This document shows, one piece after another, positions 48,317-58,232 of a DNA stretch of 64,000 bases. The stretch's first letter is position 1. Every line of letters begins with the position of its first letter. The stretch comes from Proteus alimentorum (GTDB taxonomy: Bacteria; Pseudomonadota; Gammaproteobacteria; Enterobacterales; Enterobacteriaceae): the NCBI RefSeq assembly GCF_002607735.1, contig NZ_NBVR01000026.1, forward strand, positions 216,800 through 280,799, given 5' to 3'. The notes below the pieces were generated by a model. That model was given only the letters and a program-made list of their open reading frames with translations, was not told where the DNA came from and did no database searches. The position numbers and the translations under genes were made by a program.

Positions 48317-48332
48317 ATTAAGTGGAAATAGA

Positions 48333-49604
48333 ATGACACCTGAAGATATCGCTTTCGATTTACGTCACATTTGGCATCCATACACTTCGATGAGTAATCC
48401 GTTACCTGCTTACCCTATCGTCAGTGCAAAAGGCGTTGAATTAGTCTTGGCTGATGGTAGAAAACTGATTGATGGAATGTCTTCATGGTGGGCTGCAATT
48501 CATGGCTATAATCACCCAGAACTCAATAATGCCGTTACAACACAGCTAAGCAATATGTCTCATGTGATGTTTGGGGGCATTACTCATCCACCCGCAGTAT
48601 CACTTTGTCGAAAATTATTAGCGATAACACCAGAGCCACTTGAATGCATATTTCTAGCCGATTCTGGCTCGGTTGCTGTTGAAGTTGCGCTGAAAATGGC
48701 ATTGCAATATTGGCAGGCTAAAGGTGAAAGACGCCAACGTATTGTGGCGTTAAAACAAGGCTATCATGGTGATACATTTGGTGCCATGTCAGTGTGTGAT
48801 CCAGATAACTCCATGCACAGTCTTTACAAAGGTTATCTGCCTAATCACCTCTTTGTGGATGCACCCAAAACAGGTTTTTATGAAGAGTGGGATCCGACTG
48901 ATATCCACTCATTACGCTCAACACTAGAGCAACATCATCAAGAAATTGCTGCCGTGATGCTTGAACCCATTGTTCAAGGTGCGGGGGGAATGCGAATTTA
49001 TCATCCTGAATATTTAAAACAGGCTAGAGCGTTATGTGATGAGTTTGATGTCTTATTAATTGCTGATGAAATTGCCACAGGATTTGGCAGAACAGGCAAA
49101 CTTTTTGCCTGTGAACATGCAGAAATATCGCCAGATATAATGTGTGTAGGCAAAGCATTAACGGGGGGTTACATGACCTTATCAGCAACCTTAACCACTC
49201 GCCATATTGCCGAAACCATCAGCCAAGGTGATGCCGGTTGTTTTATGCACGGCCCTACTTATATGGGGAATCCATTAGCTTGCGCTGTTGCTGACGCCAG
49301 TTTATCTCTATTAGAAAAAGGCGATTGGATAAATCAAGTTGCACAACTTGAAGCTCAACTTAAAAAAGAGCTACTGCCATTAAAACAAGCAAAAAGTGTC
49401 AAAGATGTGCGCGTGTTAGGCGCGATTGGTGTGGTTGAAATGAACGAGCCCGTCAATATGGCAAGATTACAAAAAATCTTTGTTGATGAAGGGGTTTGGA
49501 TCAGACCTTTTGGCAAGCTGATTTATATTATGCCACCCTTTATTATGCCACCAGAAAACCTCACTAAACTCACTCAAGCTATTGAAAAAGTGGTTAGTCT
49601 TTAA
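48333..49604 (+). CDS. bioA: Adenosylmethionine-8-amino-7-oxononanoate aminotransferase BioA
   Basis: 423-aa PLP aminotransferase using SAM as amino donor. [10 protein letters not shown] at the start, [16 protein letters not shown] near residue 47, [18 protein letters not shown] segment ([13 protein letters not shown]) near residue 243 and the PLP-Lys in [11 protein letters not shown] near residue 272 are conserved. It is transcribed alone, divergent from bioB. A GC-richer hairpin follows. Confidence 0.96.
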   Translation: MTPEDIAFDLRHIWHPYTSMSNPLPAYPIVSAKGVELVLADGRKLIDGMSSWWAAIHGYNHPELNNAVTTQLSNMSHVMFGGITHPPAVSLCRKLLAITPEPLECIFLADSGSVAVEVALKMALQYWQAKGERRQRIVALKQGYHGDTFGAMSVCDPDNSMHSLYKGYLPNHLFVDAPKTGFYEEWDPTDIHSLRSTLEQHHQEIAAVMLEPIVQGAGGMRIYHPEYLKQARALCDEFDVLLIADEIATGFGRTGKLFACEHAEISPDIMCVGKALTGGYMTLSATLTTRHIAETISQGDAGCFMHGPTYMGNPLACAVADASLSLLEKGDWINQVAQLEAQLKKELLPLKQAKSVKDVRVLGAIGVVEMNEPVNMARLQKIFVDEGVWIRPFGKLIYIMPPFIMPPENLTKLTQAIEKVVSL

Positions 49605-49620
49605 AGTGAAATAATGCGAT

Positions 49621-49654
49621 AACCTCTAGCGACAGACTATTTTCGCTAGAGGTT
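49621..49654. terminator. 12-bp stem-loop between bioA and pgl
   Basis: AACCTCTAGCGA and TCGCTAGAGGTT form a perfect stem between convergent genes. There is no U-tract on either side, so it may act as an RNA-protecting hairpin rather than an intrinsic terminator. Confidence 0.6.
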
Positions 49655-49666
49655 AAAGGATCCCCT

Positions 49667-50656
49667 TTATTTCGTTACAATCGTAACCCACATAGCACCT
49701 TTACCTACTGGGTAACATGCTAATTCAGTTAATTCGCCAGTATGTTTATCAATACGAGAAACAGAAGCAAAATCTGATTTTTGACCACAAGAAATCAGGT
49801 AATTTCCAGTGTTATCAATATTAAAACCACGAGGCTGTGTTTCTGTTGGGTAATAACCCACAGGTTGCAAATAGTCGCCCGTCTCTGAAATTGCCATCGC
49901 ACAAATAAAACTTTCAGAGCGTTCACTCGCATAAAGAAAACGTCCATCAGGTGTAATATGAATATCTGACGCCCAACGGGTACTGTTAAATGTTTCAGGG
50001 ACGATATCGACCGTTTGCATTAAACGATATAAATCCCCCATACGACGATATATATTGATTGTCGCATCTAATTCATTTAGGCAATAAAATACATCACCAT
50101 TAGGATGGAATGCCATATGACGAGGCCCTGCGTTTTGTGCGGTTGTCAGCTCTTCGGTACCCGCTTCTGTTAAATGCCCCTTTTCTGATAAATCAAATAA
50201 ACGTATATGATCTTCACCTAAGCAAGGCACAATCAGTTGTTTATTATTCCAATCGATATTAGATGAATGAGGCTTATTTAACCCTTCAATAATTTGAATT
50301 GGCGATTGAGGGATCCCCTTCGCATTAATAGGAAAAACGGCTAAATTGCCTTGGTGGTAAGAAGGTACAAATAAGAAACGCCCTGTTTTATCTAAGCATA
50401 AATGAACCGGAGTACTTGGAATGGAAGTGATAGCCTTTTGTTCTAACTGACCATCGACAGCAATCGCAAATGTCACCACACTAAAATGAGGTCGAATACC
50501 GACATAAAGGTATTTTCCATCTGCACTTGCAATCATCGGCTGTACTTGCCCTGCAACCTCAACAACCTGCAATAAATCCATTTCACCTTCGGTGTTTAAT
50601 GCATAAACATGGATTTGTTGACTCTCTGGACTTGCTACGTAGACTACTTGTTTCAT
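49667..50656 (-). CDS. pgl: 6-phosphogluconolactonase Pgl
   Basis: 329-aa seven-bladed beta-propeller lactonase of the oxidative pentose phosphate pathway (E. coli YbhE type). NAGPRHMAFHPNGDVFYCLNE near residues 180-200 (quoted in part as GPRHMAFHPNG), RWASDIHITPDGRFLYASER and PRGFNIDNTGNYL near residue 286 mark the conserved propeller face. Length matches the E. coli enzyme. Confidence 0.95.
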   Translation of the reverse strand: MKQVVYVASPESQQIHVYALNTEGEMDLLQVVEVAGQVQPMIASADGKYLYVGIRPHFSVVTFAIAVDGQLEQKAITSIPSTPVHLCLDKTGRFLFVPSYHQGNLAVFPINAKGIPQSPIQIIEGLNKPHSSNIDWNNKQLIVPCLGEDHIRLFDLSEKGHLTEAGTEELTTAQNAGPRHMAFHPNGDVFYCLNELDATINIYRRMGDLYRLMQTVDIVPETFNSTRWASDIHITPDGRFLYASERSESFICAMAISETGDYLQPVGYYPTETQPRGFNIDNTGNYLISCGQKSDFASVSRIDKHTGELTELACYPVGKGAMWVTIVTK

Positions 50657-50805
50657 CCCTTCTCCTTAAAACCGATTACCCATTGATTTATAAAGAATAA
50701 CAGAACAACCAACGATAAACTGTCACGATTAAGCTAGTTTATCTTTTATTGGTTAACGTGTAACATCAACAGCATTGCATCTTAATACTATCAAGGGGCT
50801 TATTT

Positions 50806-51627
50806 ATGTCATATCGCGTTATTGCATTGGATCTTGATGGCACACTGCTTGATGACCAAAAACGTATCCTGCCAGAATCTTTAGAAGCACTCAATCTTGC
50901 AAAAAAAGCAGGTGTTAAAGTTTTAATTGTAACAGGTCGTCATCATGTTGCTATTCATCCATTCTATCAAGCTCTCGATCTCGATACCCCTGCGATCTGC
51001 TGTAATGGGACTTACCTTTATGACTATATTGGTAAAAAAGTACTGGAATCTGATCCATTAACCACACAAGAAACCAGAGCAGTATTAGATCTCGTTAAAC
51101 AAACAGATGTACACCATTTAGTTTATGCTGACGATGCAATGATGTATGACCAACTCACCGCAGCAGTACAACGTACACTCAATTGGTCTGATACATTACC
51201 AGTAACGCAACGCCCGAATCTTGTCAAAGTTGATGATTTCTATAAAGCGATGCATGATGTTAATGCCATTTGGAAAATTGCGACAACAACGCCTGATCAC
51301 GATGAATTACGTGCTTTAGTTGAGAAAATTGAGCAACAAGTCGGTTTAGAGTGTGAATGGTCTTGGGTTGATCAAGTTGATATCGCTAAAAAAGGCAACA
51401 GCAAAGGCCGCCGTTTACAACGTTGGGTTGAAGCGAATGGTATGAATATGAGTGATGTTATTGCTTTTGGTGATAACTTTAATGATCTTAGTATGTTAGA
51501 ACATGTTGGTTTAGGTGTTGCAATGGGTAATGCTTCAGATGAAGTAAAAGCGCGTGCAAAAATGGTTACTAAAGTGAATTCACAGCCAGGTATTGCTGAG
51601 ACTATTTATAAATATATTCTGTCTTGA
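50806..51627 (+). CDS. ybhA: Cof-type HAD phosphatase YbhA (pyridoxal phosphatase)
   Basis: 273-aa HAD-superfamily phosphatase. The nucleophile motif is ALDLDGTLLDD at residues 5-15, VTGRHHVAIHPFYQAL near residue 44 and the metal motif GDNFNDLSMLE near residue 222. The middle cap is the Cof type. E. coli YbhA hydrolyses pyridoxal phosphate and other sugar phosphates. It is divergent from pgl and is the last backbone gene before the defence insertion. Confidence 0.93.
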   Translation: MSYRVIALDLDGTLLDDQKRILPESLEALNLAKKAGVKVLIVTGRHHVAIHPFYQALDLDTPAICCNGTYLYDYIGKKVLESDPLTTQETRAVLDLVKQTDVHHLVYADDAMMYDQLTAAVQRTLNWSDTLPVTQRPNLVKVDDFYKAMHDVNAIWKIATTTPDHDELRALVEKIEQQVGLECEWSWVDQVDIAKKGNSKGRRLQRWVEANGMNMSDVIAFGDNFNDLSMLEHVGLGVAMGNASDEVKARAKMVTKVNSQPGIAETIYKYILS

Positions 51628-51647
51628 TACTTTAAACGTTAGTAAAC

Positions 51648-51716
51648 ATAAACTGAGCCAAGCTTTATGATTATTACAATATATAGTCATATTTCGAATT
51701 ATTTGGCTCAGTTTAT
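51648..51716. repeat. 14-bp perfect inverted repeat with 41-base interior
   Basis: ATAAACTGAGCCAA (51648-51661) and TTGGCTCAGTTTAT (51703-51716) flank an AT-rich interior, between ybhA and the small zinc-ribbon gene. It could be a long-loop bidirectional terminator, or mark the left junction of the inserted segment. Confidence 0.75.
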
Positions 51717-51737
51717 AACTAATTCACTAAAAATAAG

Positions 51738-51890
51738 CTATTTTTTACTTCTACACTTTTTACACCAGCTTTGATTTGTCGCACCTGATGGCATAGTTCT
51801 AAGACCAAAAATAGCTAATAATTCTTGAGAATTTTTAGCAGTAGCACCACATTGTGGACATCTATGTTCTAATTCAATACTTCCAGCCAT
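51738..51890 (-). CDS. 50-aa zinc-ribbon protein
   Basis: A short gene with an ATG at 51888-51890 and a GGAG ribosome site 6 bases upstream. The protein starts MAGSIELEHRCPQCG and ends SWCKKCRSKK, so it holds two Cys pairs (C11/C14 and C43/C46) about 30 residues apart, a treble-clef or ribbon arrangement. Similar Cys spacing with a WCKxC ending occurs in endonuclease VII-like and HNH proteins, but no catalytic His/Asp cluster fits in 50 residues. It lies at the left end of the defence insertion on the strand opposite to its neighbours. Function unknown. Confidence 0.65.
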   Translation of the reverse strand: MAGSIELEHRCPQCGATAKNSQELLAIFGLRTMPSGATNQSWCKKCRSKK

Positions 51891-51978
51891 ATCAAACTCC
51901 ATATATTAATGTAGTGAACTAAAGTATAAGATAAATTGTAGATTTTATCTAATACTTGACTAGAAATGGAAAAAATAA

Positions 51979-52377
51979 ATGAACAATGAGATAAATTACT
52001 GGTTAGTCGGAGCAAGTTGGGATGGTTCAGACCATCAAGATAAAGAATTTATAGAAAATAAAATTTGGGTTTTAGGCTATCAAGAAAATGAAAGTAAACA
52101 ACAATATCAAAAAGCTCAGAAAATTAAAAAGAATGACCGAATAGCAATAAAACGAATGATGGGAAAAGGTTCTCCTGAAATAAAGATACTACATATAGGT
52201 ATTGTTGAAGGAGTTGTTGATTATGGCAATTTAGTAATCTGTGTAGTTAATTGGCTAGTAGTCAACAAAAATAAAACCATTGAAAGTAAAGGATGTTTTG
52301 CTAGTATTCACGGGCCATATAAAATTGGATCAAGCATAGAAAAAGACAACTGGCTAAATGATATTTTCTCTTTATAA
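51979..52377 (+). CDS. EVE/PUA-like domain protein
   Basis: 132 aa, opening INYWLVGASWDGSDHQDKEF, then KIKKNDRIAIKRMMGKGSPEIKIL, the pattern of small beta-barrel EVE/PUA-like domains found alone or fused to McrB-type and other defence ATPases. These domains are thought to read modified bases in DNA or RNA. The gene is AT-rich like the Gabija-like genes 267 bases downstream, but a hairpin lies between them, so cotranscription is uncertain. The family call is by pattern only. Confidence 0.5.
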   Translation: MNNEINYWLVGASWDGSDHQDKEFIENKIWVLGYQENESKQQYQKAQKIKKNDRIAIKRMMGKGSPEIKILHIGIVEGVVDYGNLVICVVNWLVVNKNKTIESKGCFASIHGPYKIGSSIEKDNWLNDIFSL

Positions 52378-52430
52378 CCTAGTTCTATTTTTCCTATTCT
52401 ATAAGAATAGAAAATAATAATAAATTTTTC

Positions 52431-52458
52431 AAAGGCCTTACCAATAGGAGGTCTTTTA
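52431..52458 (+). terminator. Terminator-like hairpin after the EVE-like gene
   Basis: AAAGGCCT and AGGTCTTT pair (one G-T) around a 10-base loop and are followed by T. The remaining bases to 52644 are AT-rich and hold nothing else I can name. Confidence 0.4.
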
Positions 52459-52644
52459 CATATGTTTATTTTATAAATAATATTCTAATTAAATATAATC
52501 ACAAAGGAAAACTATTTTAATTTAATTTAATTTTTTTAGATTTCGATCATATATTAGATATGAAAACCTTGAAAAAAAATCAGGCATCAATGATATTTGA
52601 TTAGATATTAACTAAGTAATATGGATTAAAAAAGAGGTAATCCT

Positions 52645-54972
52645 ATGTATTTAGAAAGTCTAACAATAGAAAACTACCGTAAATTTTATAATGAAGAAAA
52701 CAAAATTTGCTTCGTTAAACCAGAACCAATTATTGTAAATAATGAAAAAAAATCAACTATAGGAATTGCTCCTTCAACAACACTAATCATAGGTAAAAAT
52801 AATACAGGAAAAACAACAATTGTTAATGCACTAAGAATGTTAAGATTTAAAGAACAACCTATAGCATCAGACTTTAATTTATATTACTTAAATAAATTAT
52901 TTGAAGAGTACAAGAAAGAATTTAAAAAGAATCCATCGACAACATTTGATAAATTAGAGACACCATATTTAAAATTTACCTTAAATATTAACATAAGCTT
53001 TAAAGATGAAGATTTAATATCCAATTTATCACCTTTTATTCCTATTAGTGAAAATAAAGATCCCATTAAGATCCCAATTGTAATAAAAGTGATTTTATCT
53101 GAAACCCCAATATTCAAAGAGAATGTAAAAAAAATATTTAAAAATATAACAAATGAAGAAGAAAAAGAAAAAGAAAAAGAAAAAGAACAATTTGAAAAAT
53201 TTTATTCATTACTTTCAAAAAATAATGGCTTTGAAAAAACAAAAAATAATCTTTATAAGTTTCTATTTCAAGATTTTTTAGGGAATATAATCGATACATT
53301 TTCTCTTAACAATTTAATTAATATTAAAGAAATTAAAGCTAACAGACATCTTAAGGATGGTGTACTGAGCGAAATTTTTAATAAGATAATTGGTTTTCAG
53401 TTCACAAATGATCGTCAAGCATATTCAAGCTTAGAAGAAAGTATAAAAAAAATAAATAAGAACATATCTAGTAATGTAGTTACTAAAAATAATAATATCT
53501 CAGAAATATTGGAGCAAATAGAAAATAGAAATAAAGTTAATCTTGAATTATCAGGTAATGTTACTTATGATGCAATCTTAAAAGGACTCATAAAATATAG
53601 TTTTATGGATAATGAAGATTATATTCCTGAAGATCAGTTTGGATTAGGTTATATAAATTTAATTAATATTATTGGCGAGATAATCCATTTTGTAGATAGC
53701 TATGAAGAAAAAAGCCAATTTAGTTGTATCAATCTATTATTTATTGAAGAACCTGAAGTTTTTATGCATCCTCAGATGCAAGAACTCTTTATTAAACGCA
53801 TTGATAATGCGGTAAAAAAAGCATTAGAATTAGCAAATAAAACCTCAGAACACACCAAAATATTACAATGCCAAATTGTAATTACCACTCACTCTTCTCA
53901 TATCGTCAACAGTAAAATCCATAGCAGTCATACTTTCAATAATTTTAACTATTTAACAATAAAAAATAAATGCACTAAAGCAATAAATCTAACCGATGAT
54001 ATACTCGTTTCTAAGAACGAAGAAGATGCAAAAGAAAAACTTAATTTTTTAAAAAAACATATAAAGTACAAAGTATCAGAATTGTTTTTCTCTGATGCAA
54101 TTATTTTTGTTGAAGGTATAACAGAAGAAACTTTATTAGCTTACTATCTAGAAAATCATCCAACTCTCTGTAACTATTATATTTCCATATTTAACATCAA
54201 TGGGGCTCACGGAAAATTATATTTACCATTAGCTAAAAAACTTAGTATTCCTTGCTTAATTATCACTGATTTAGATATCAAGCGCGAAAAGTGCGAAAAA
54301 AATGAAATACATACAAAAAATGAAAGTTGTAACATCTGTGGGCAACAAGCAAAAAAAGAGCATACAGAATTTATATCTGGTTCAGATCCAACATTCGCTC
54401 AGATCCGTAAACTCGAAGGGCGAAGAACAACTAATTCAACACTCAAAGAATTCAATCTACAACTTCGAAATATAAAAGAGGATGATGCAGATAAACTTGA
54501 TGATATAGAATTTTTTGAGGATGATGATTTTTTTATTATTTTTCAAAAAGATCCTATAGAAGGACAATACGCTACAAGTCTAGAAGAAGCTCTAATTTTA
54601 ACAAACTATCAAAATGATATAATTAATAATACAATTAAAGAATGTAAGCCTAAAATATATAATGATATTTTAAATAATAGTAATTCCTCTAGAAAAGGCT
54701 TAATTGATAATTCATATAAATTACAGAAAAAACTTTCTGATAGTAAGAGTGAATTTTCCAATACATTACTTTTTAGCCTTATATCAGCTGAAATAAATGA
54801 TGGTATACCTAACCTACCTAACTATATAAACGATGGTTTAAATTGGCTTGTTACTAAATTACAGAGTAATGAATCTTCTTCATTAAATGATACCGTAGTA
54901 CCCGTTTATAGAGAAGAAGTTAACGATTCAACCATTAAAAGTGTAGAGGTCAAATCTGATGACCGAGAATGA
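52645..54972 (+). CDS. OLD-family ATPase-TOPRIM nuclease, Gabija GajA-like
   Basis: 775 aa. Walker A GKNNTGKTTIVNALRML at residues 50-66; Walker B with D-loop LLFIEEPEVFMHPQMQ near residue 368; TTHSSHIVNS shortly after. The TOPRIM domain is seen as FVEGITEETLLAYYLE near residue 490 and ITDLDIKREK near residue 542. Two Cys clusters (C551 region and CNIC near 568) sit inside the TOPRIM part, suggesting a zinc insertion. It is clearly longer than typical GajA (just under 600 aa). An overlapping UvrD-like helicase gene makes it a class 2 OLD/Gabija-type system against phage. Its base composition is more AT-rich than the flanking backbone. Confidence 0.8.
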   Translation: MYLESLTIENYRKFYNEENKICFVKPEPIIVNNEKKSTIGIAPSTTLIIGKNNTGKTTIVNALRMLRFKEQPIASDFNLYYLNKLFEEYKKEFKKNPSTTFDKLETPYLKFTLNINISFKDEDLISNLSPFIPISENKDPIKIPIVIKVILSETPIFKENVKKIFKNITNEEEKEKEKEKEQFEKFYSLLSKNNGFEKTKNNLYKFLFQDFLGNIIDTFSLNNLINIKEIKANRHLKDGVLSEIFNKIIGFQFTNDRQAYSSLEESIKKINKNISSNVVTKNNNISEILEQIENRNKVNLELSGNVTYDAILKGLIKYSFMDNEDYIPEDQFGLGYINLINIIGEIIHFVDSYEEKSQFSCINLLFIEEPEVFMHPQMQELFIKRIDNAVKKALELANKTSEHTKILQCQIVITTHSSHIVNSKIHSSHTFNNFNYLTIKNKCTKAINLTDDILVSKNEEDAKEKLNFLKKHIKYKVSELFFSDAIIFVEGITEETLLAYYLENHPTLCNYYISIFNINGAHGKLYLPLAKKLSIPCLIITDLDIKREKCEKNEIHTKNESCNICGQQAKKEHTEFISGSDPTFAQIRKLEGRRTTNSTLKEFNLQLRNIKEDDADKLDDIEFFEDDDFFIIFQKDPIEGQYATSLEEALILTNYQNDIINNTIKECKPKIYNDILNNSNSSRKGLIDNSYKLQKKLSDSKSEFSNTLLFSLISAEINDGIPNLPNYINDGLNWLVTKLQSNESSSLNDTVVPVYREEVNDSTIKSVEVKSDDRE

Positions 54973-57061
54973 AATTCTAGAACTAGATATTCAGAAGAAT
55001 ATCATTAAACATATAGATAATTTTAAAAGCTTTCGTTTCAATGCGGGGGCTGGCGCTGGAAAAACTTATTCATTAATAGAAGCATTAAGATATGTTGCTA
55101 TTAATAAAATGGCTAATAAAGAAAACTCACAAAAAGTCGTTTGTATCACTTATACTAATGTTGCAGTAAATGAAATAAAAAATAGATTAGGAAATTCAGA
55201 CACTATATATATTTCTACTATTCATGAACGCCTATGGGAAATTATTAAAAGAGCTCAACCTCAGCTTTTGATTTGTCATCAAGAGAAAATAAAAGAGACC
55301 ATAGAAAAAAATAAGATTAATTTATTCAAACCAAATAAAGACAATTTTTTTGTTAGATTAAAAGAAAAACAACAAGAATTTATTAATTTCATTGAAGAAG
55401 AAAAGGAACTTTATTATAAAAATAAAGATTATGATGCAAAAAAATTCAGAGAATCTTATCAAACTTATATAGGTGAAAATAGGCCCATTTTTTTAGATGA
55501 AGCATTAAGTAACATTCGAGATTTTAAATATGTTTCTAATTTAATATTAAACAATCAAAAGTTAGAAATTTGTTTGGAAAAAATAGAAAAAGGTGAAGAA
55601 AAATACGTTAATTATGATAGTGAAATAAACTCTGACATATTACATAGAATGAAATTTAGCCATGATACCTTACTTGAATACGGACTAAAGCTTATAGAAA
55701 CCTATCCTACCCTTTGTCGTATAATTATTGATAGCTATCCTTATTTCTTTATAGATGAATATCAAGACACAAACCCTAATGTAATTAAGTTTATTAATGT
55801 CATTAATAATTATGCTATTGAAAATAAAAGAAATTGGATGGTAGGATATTTTGGAGATGTCGCACAATGTATTTATGATGACGGCGTGGGAGAGAATATC
55901 ATTGAAATTCATAATAAGCTTGAAAATATTAATAAAGATTTAAACAGACGTTCACACACTCAGATAATAAATATAGCAAATAATATTCGTGATGATGAAA
56001 TAATTCAAAAGCCTTTTCTTGAAACAAGAGATAAAGGTAGTGTTATTTTTTTTCATGGCGATTTTGAAGATAAGCTTCTTATAGCTAAAGAATTCTTAGC
56101 TGAGTATAAAAATGATTTAATAAATACAAATAGCGAAGAAGTACCTAAATTACACTGCTTAGTATTAACAAATGAACTTATGGCAAAATTCAATGGATTT
56201 GGTGATGTTTATAAAGAATATAAAGAGTCAGCTATCTATTTTGAAAACTTAAATACTCAGGTATTATCTCAACAACTAGAAAAGTTACATCCCACAGTAT
56301 TACATATTTATTATTTTGTTAAACTTTATCAAGATATACAAAATGGCATAGCTTCGTATTATGATATTTTTGGTGTGTCAAGTGAGAATGTAACCTTCGC
56401 TAAAGCAAGTTTGCTTATTCGTAAATTAAGGAATATAAAAATTATCTCTTTAAAAGAGTGGTTAGACTTTATAATTAAAGAACTTAATAATCATCATATT
56501 AAAGATATATTAAAGCTAGTATTAATAAATTACATTCATTATCAAGTAGATAAAGTAAACTCTTCCGATATATTTGAATCAACATTATTAGATGATATAA
56601 ACATACTGATAAATAAAAACAATGAAAATGAAGACAAAACTAAAGAAAAAATTGAAAGCTTTCTCTCCTTGCCTATTTCATCTTTAATAAAATGGGTTAA
56701 TTTTATTGATGGTGTAGAAACTGAAGATATAATCTATCATACCTATCATGGTACTAAGGGTGAAGAATATACTAATGTCGCAATCATTCTTGAACATAGC
56801 TTTGGGAAAAGGAATAAAGATAAATTTAAAAAATATTTCTCTTTCATACAAAAAAATGATGATGAAAGAAAAAAGTTACTCGATTGTCCTGATTTTAAAA
56901 CGAAACATATAAATACAAAAAATCTACTGTATGTAGCTTGCTCTCGCGCAATAAAAAATCTTAGAATATTATATTTAGATGATATATCTGAAATAGAAAA
57001 TGGAATTAAACAAATATTTGGTGAAGTAAAGCCTTGGACAACAAAAACTACTACTGATTAA
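54959..57061 (+). CDS. UvrD-like superfamily 1 helicase, Gabija GajB-like
   Basis: 700 aa. SF1 motifs in order: I GAGAGKTYSLIEAL near residue 28, Ia CITYTNVAVNEIKNRL, II FIDEYQDTNP near residue 265, III GDVAQCIYD, IV-like RRSHTQIINIANNIR, V THGTKGEEY-type (YHGTKGEEYTNVAII) near residue 597, VI LLYVACSRAIKNLRIL near residue 660. It is longer than typical GajB (about 500 aa). ATG 54959 overlaps the end of the OLD gene by 14 bases, with AGAGG upstream, so the two are translationally coupled. In Gabija, GajB senses DNA ends and activates the GajA nuclease; the same is inferred here. Confidence 0.8.
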   Translation: MTENEILELDIQKNIIKHIDNFKSFRFNAGAGAGKTYSLIEALRYVAINKMANKENSQKVVCITYTNVAVNEIKNRLGNSDTIYISTIHERLWEIIKRAQPQLLICHQEKIKETIEKNKINLFKPNKDNFFVRLKEKQQEFINFIEEEKELYYKNKDYDAKKFRESYQTYIGENRPIFLDEALSNIRDFKYVSNLILNNQKLEICLEKIEKGEEKYVNYDSEINSDILHRMKFSHDTLLEYGLKLIETYPTLCRIIIDSYPYFFIDEYQDTNPNVIKFINVINNYAIENKRNWMVGYFGDVAQCIYDDGVGENIIEIHNKLENINKDLNRRSHTQIINIANNIRDDEIIQKPFLETRDKGSVIFFHGDFEDKLLIAKEFLAEYKNDLINTNSEEVPKLHCLVLTNELMAKFNGFGDVYKEYKESAIYFENLNTQVLSQQLEKLHPTVLHIYYFVKLYQDIQNGIASYYDIFGVSSENVTFAKASLLIRKLRNIKIISLKEWLDFIIKELNNHHIKDILKLVLINYIHYQVDKVNSSDIFESTLLDDINILINKNNENEDKTKEKIESFLSLPISSLIKWVNFIDGVETEDIIYHTYHGTKGEEYTNVAIILEHSFGKRNKDKFKKYFSFIQKNDDERKKLLDCPDFKTKHINTKNLLYVACSRAIKNLRILYLDDISEIENGIKQIFGEVKPWTTKTTTD

Positions 57062-57076
57062 CATATTCCTTTAACA

Positions 57077-57114
57077 GGCCTAATTTAAATTAAATTTTAA
57101 ATCAGGCCTTAATA
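57077..57114. terminator. Inverted repeat after the helicase gene
   Basis: AGGCCTAATTTAAA and TTTAAATCAGGCCT pair with one mismatch. It lies between the convergent helicase and modC genes, at the right end of the insertion. No clear U-tract. Confidence 0.55.
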
Positions 57115-57167
57115 AGGTTATCTATTTAAAAATACTGATGTTTTAACTTAATGATAAAACAAACGTA

Positions 57168-58232
57168 TCAAAGATGACGACTTAGCGAAATACTCTTAAT
57201 TTGCGCATAAAGCCATTGCCCTTCTTGGATATTCAATTCATCTTTTGCCCAAGGCGTGATCCTTGCCCATAAATAATTACCATCATTGACAAGTTTTACA
57301 TCGACTTGGCCATCATTCGTTATGGTTTCAACCACTTTCATATGCAAAATATTACGAATACTGCTATTTGAAGGACGAGTGGTAGTTAGTGATACATCAG
57401 AAGCATCAATACGCACACGCACGTCACGACCGATTTTCGCCTCTATTTGAGGCAACCACAGCACTTGATTACCAAAAGCCGTTGCCGTCATATCGTAATG
57501 GTTATGATGCTCTACTACCATCACATTGGCGATACTGCTTAATGTCTCTTTTTGTAACCAAGGACGTAATGCACTACTTGCCCATACATCTTCCAATTTA
57601 CCTGTCGCCTTAATTTTTCCTGCATCCATCACGATGACGTTATCTGCAAGTCGAATAATTTCATCAAGGCTATGACTCACATATAAAATAGGAATTTGTA
57701 CATCTTGTGAGAGCTTTTCTAAATACGGCAGTAATTCACGTTTACGCGGTAAATCAAGCGATGCTAAAGGCTCATCCATTAGCATAATATCAGGCGCTGT
57801 CAACAAGGCTCGCCCTATGGCAACACGCTGTTTTTCCCCCCCTGATAAGGTGATAGGGAAACGTGAGAGTAAATGTTCAATACCTAATAAATGAATAATG
57901 CGATCAAACTGCACTTTCATTGTCGGTGACATACCGTAAAGCAGATTTCCTCTTACTGTGTAATGAGGAAACAGTCGGGCATCTTGAAATACATAACCCA
58001 CTTTACGTTTTTCAGGTGGCAGATAAATTTTCTTTTCAGTATCAACCAGTGTGTGATTATTTAATACAATCCGACCTGAATCGGGTTTGGTTAAACCGCC
58101 AATCACATTAATCAGTGAAGTTTTACCCGCCCCAGATAAACCAAAGACTGCGGTAATACTTTCTGTTGGCAGTTCAGTATTGACTTCCAGACGCAGTGAT
58201 CCTAGCGTCTGTTTAAAATTCATCTCTAGCAT
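57168..58232 (-). CDS. modC: Molybdate ABC transporter ATP-binding protein ModC
   Basis: 354-aa ATPase. Walker [17 protein letters not shown] near residue 31, signature [16 protein letters not shown] near residue 128, Walker [11 protein letters not shown] near residue 150, and a C-terminal TOBE domain (residues about 290-350) binding molybdate. ATG 58232 matches the E. coli N-terminus. It overlaps the end of modB by 7 bases. Last gene of modABC. Confidence 0.96.
   Translation of the reverse strand: MLEMNFKQTLGSLRLEVNTELPTESITAVFGLSGAGKTSLINVIGGLTKPDSGRIVLNNHTLVDTEKKIYLPPEKRKVGYVFQDARLFPHYTVRGNLLYGMSPTMKVQFDRIIHLLGIEHLLSRFPITLSGGEKQRVAIGRALLTAPDIMLMDEPLASLDLPRKRELLPYLEKLSQDVQIPILYVSHSLDEIIRLADNVIVMDAGKIKATGKLEDVWASSALRPWLQKETLSSIANVMVVEHHNHYDMTATAFGNQVLWLPQIEAKIGRDVRVRIDASDVSLTTTRPSNSSIRNILHMKVVETITNDGQVDVKLVNDGNYLWARITPWAKDELNIQEGQWLYAQIKSISLSRHL

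Noticed and set aside
52462..52476. Four-codon frame (MFIL) with a strong AGGAGGT upstream, before the Gabija-like operon
   Set aside because: The AGGAGGT is also the distal arm of a terminator-like hairpin and there is no attenuator structure after it; too short to support as a leader peptide.
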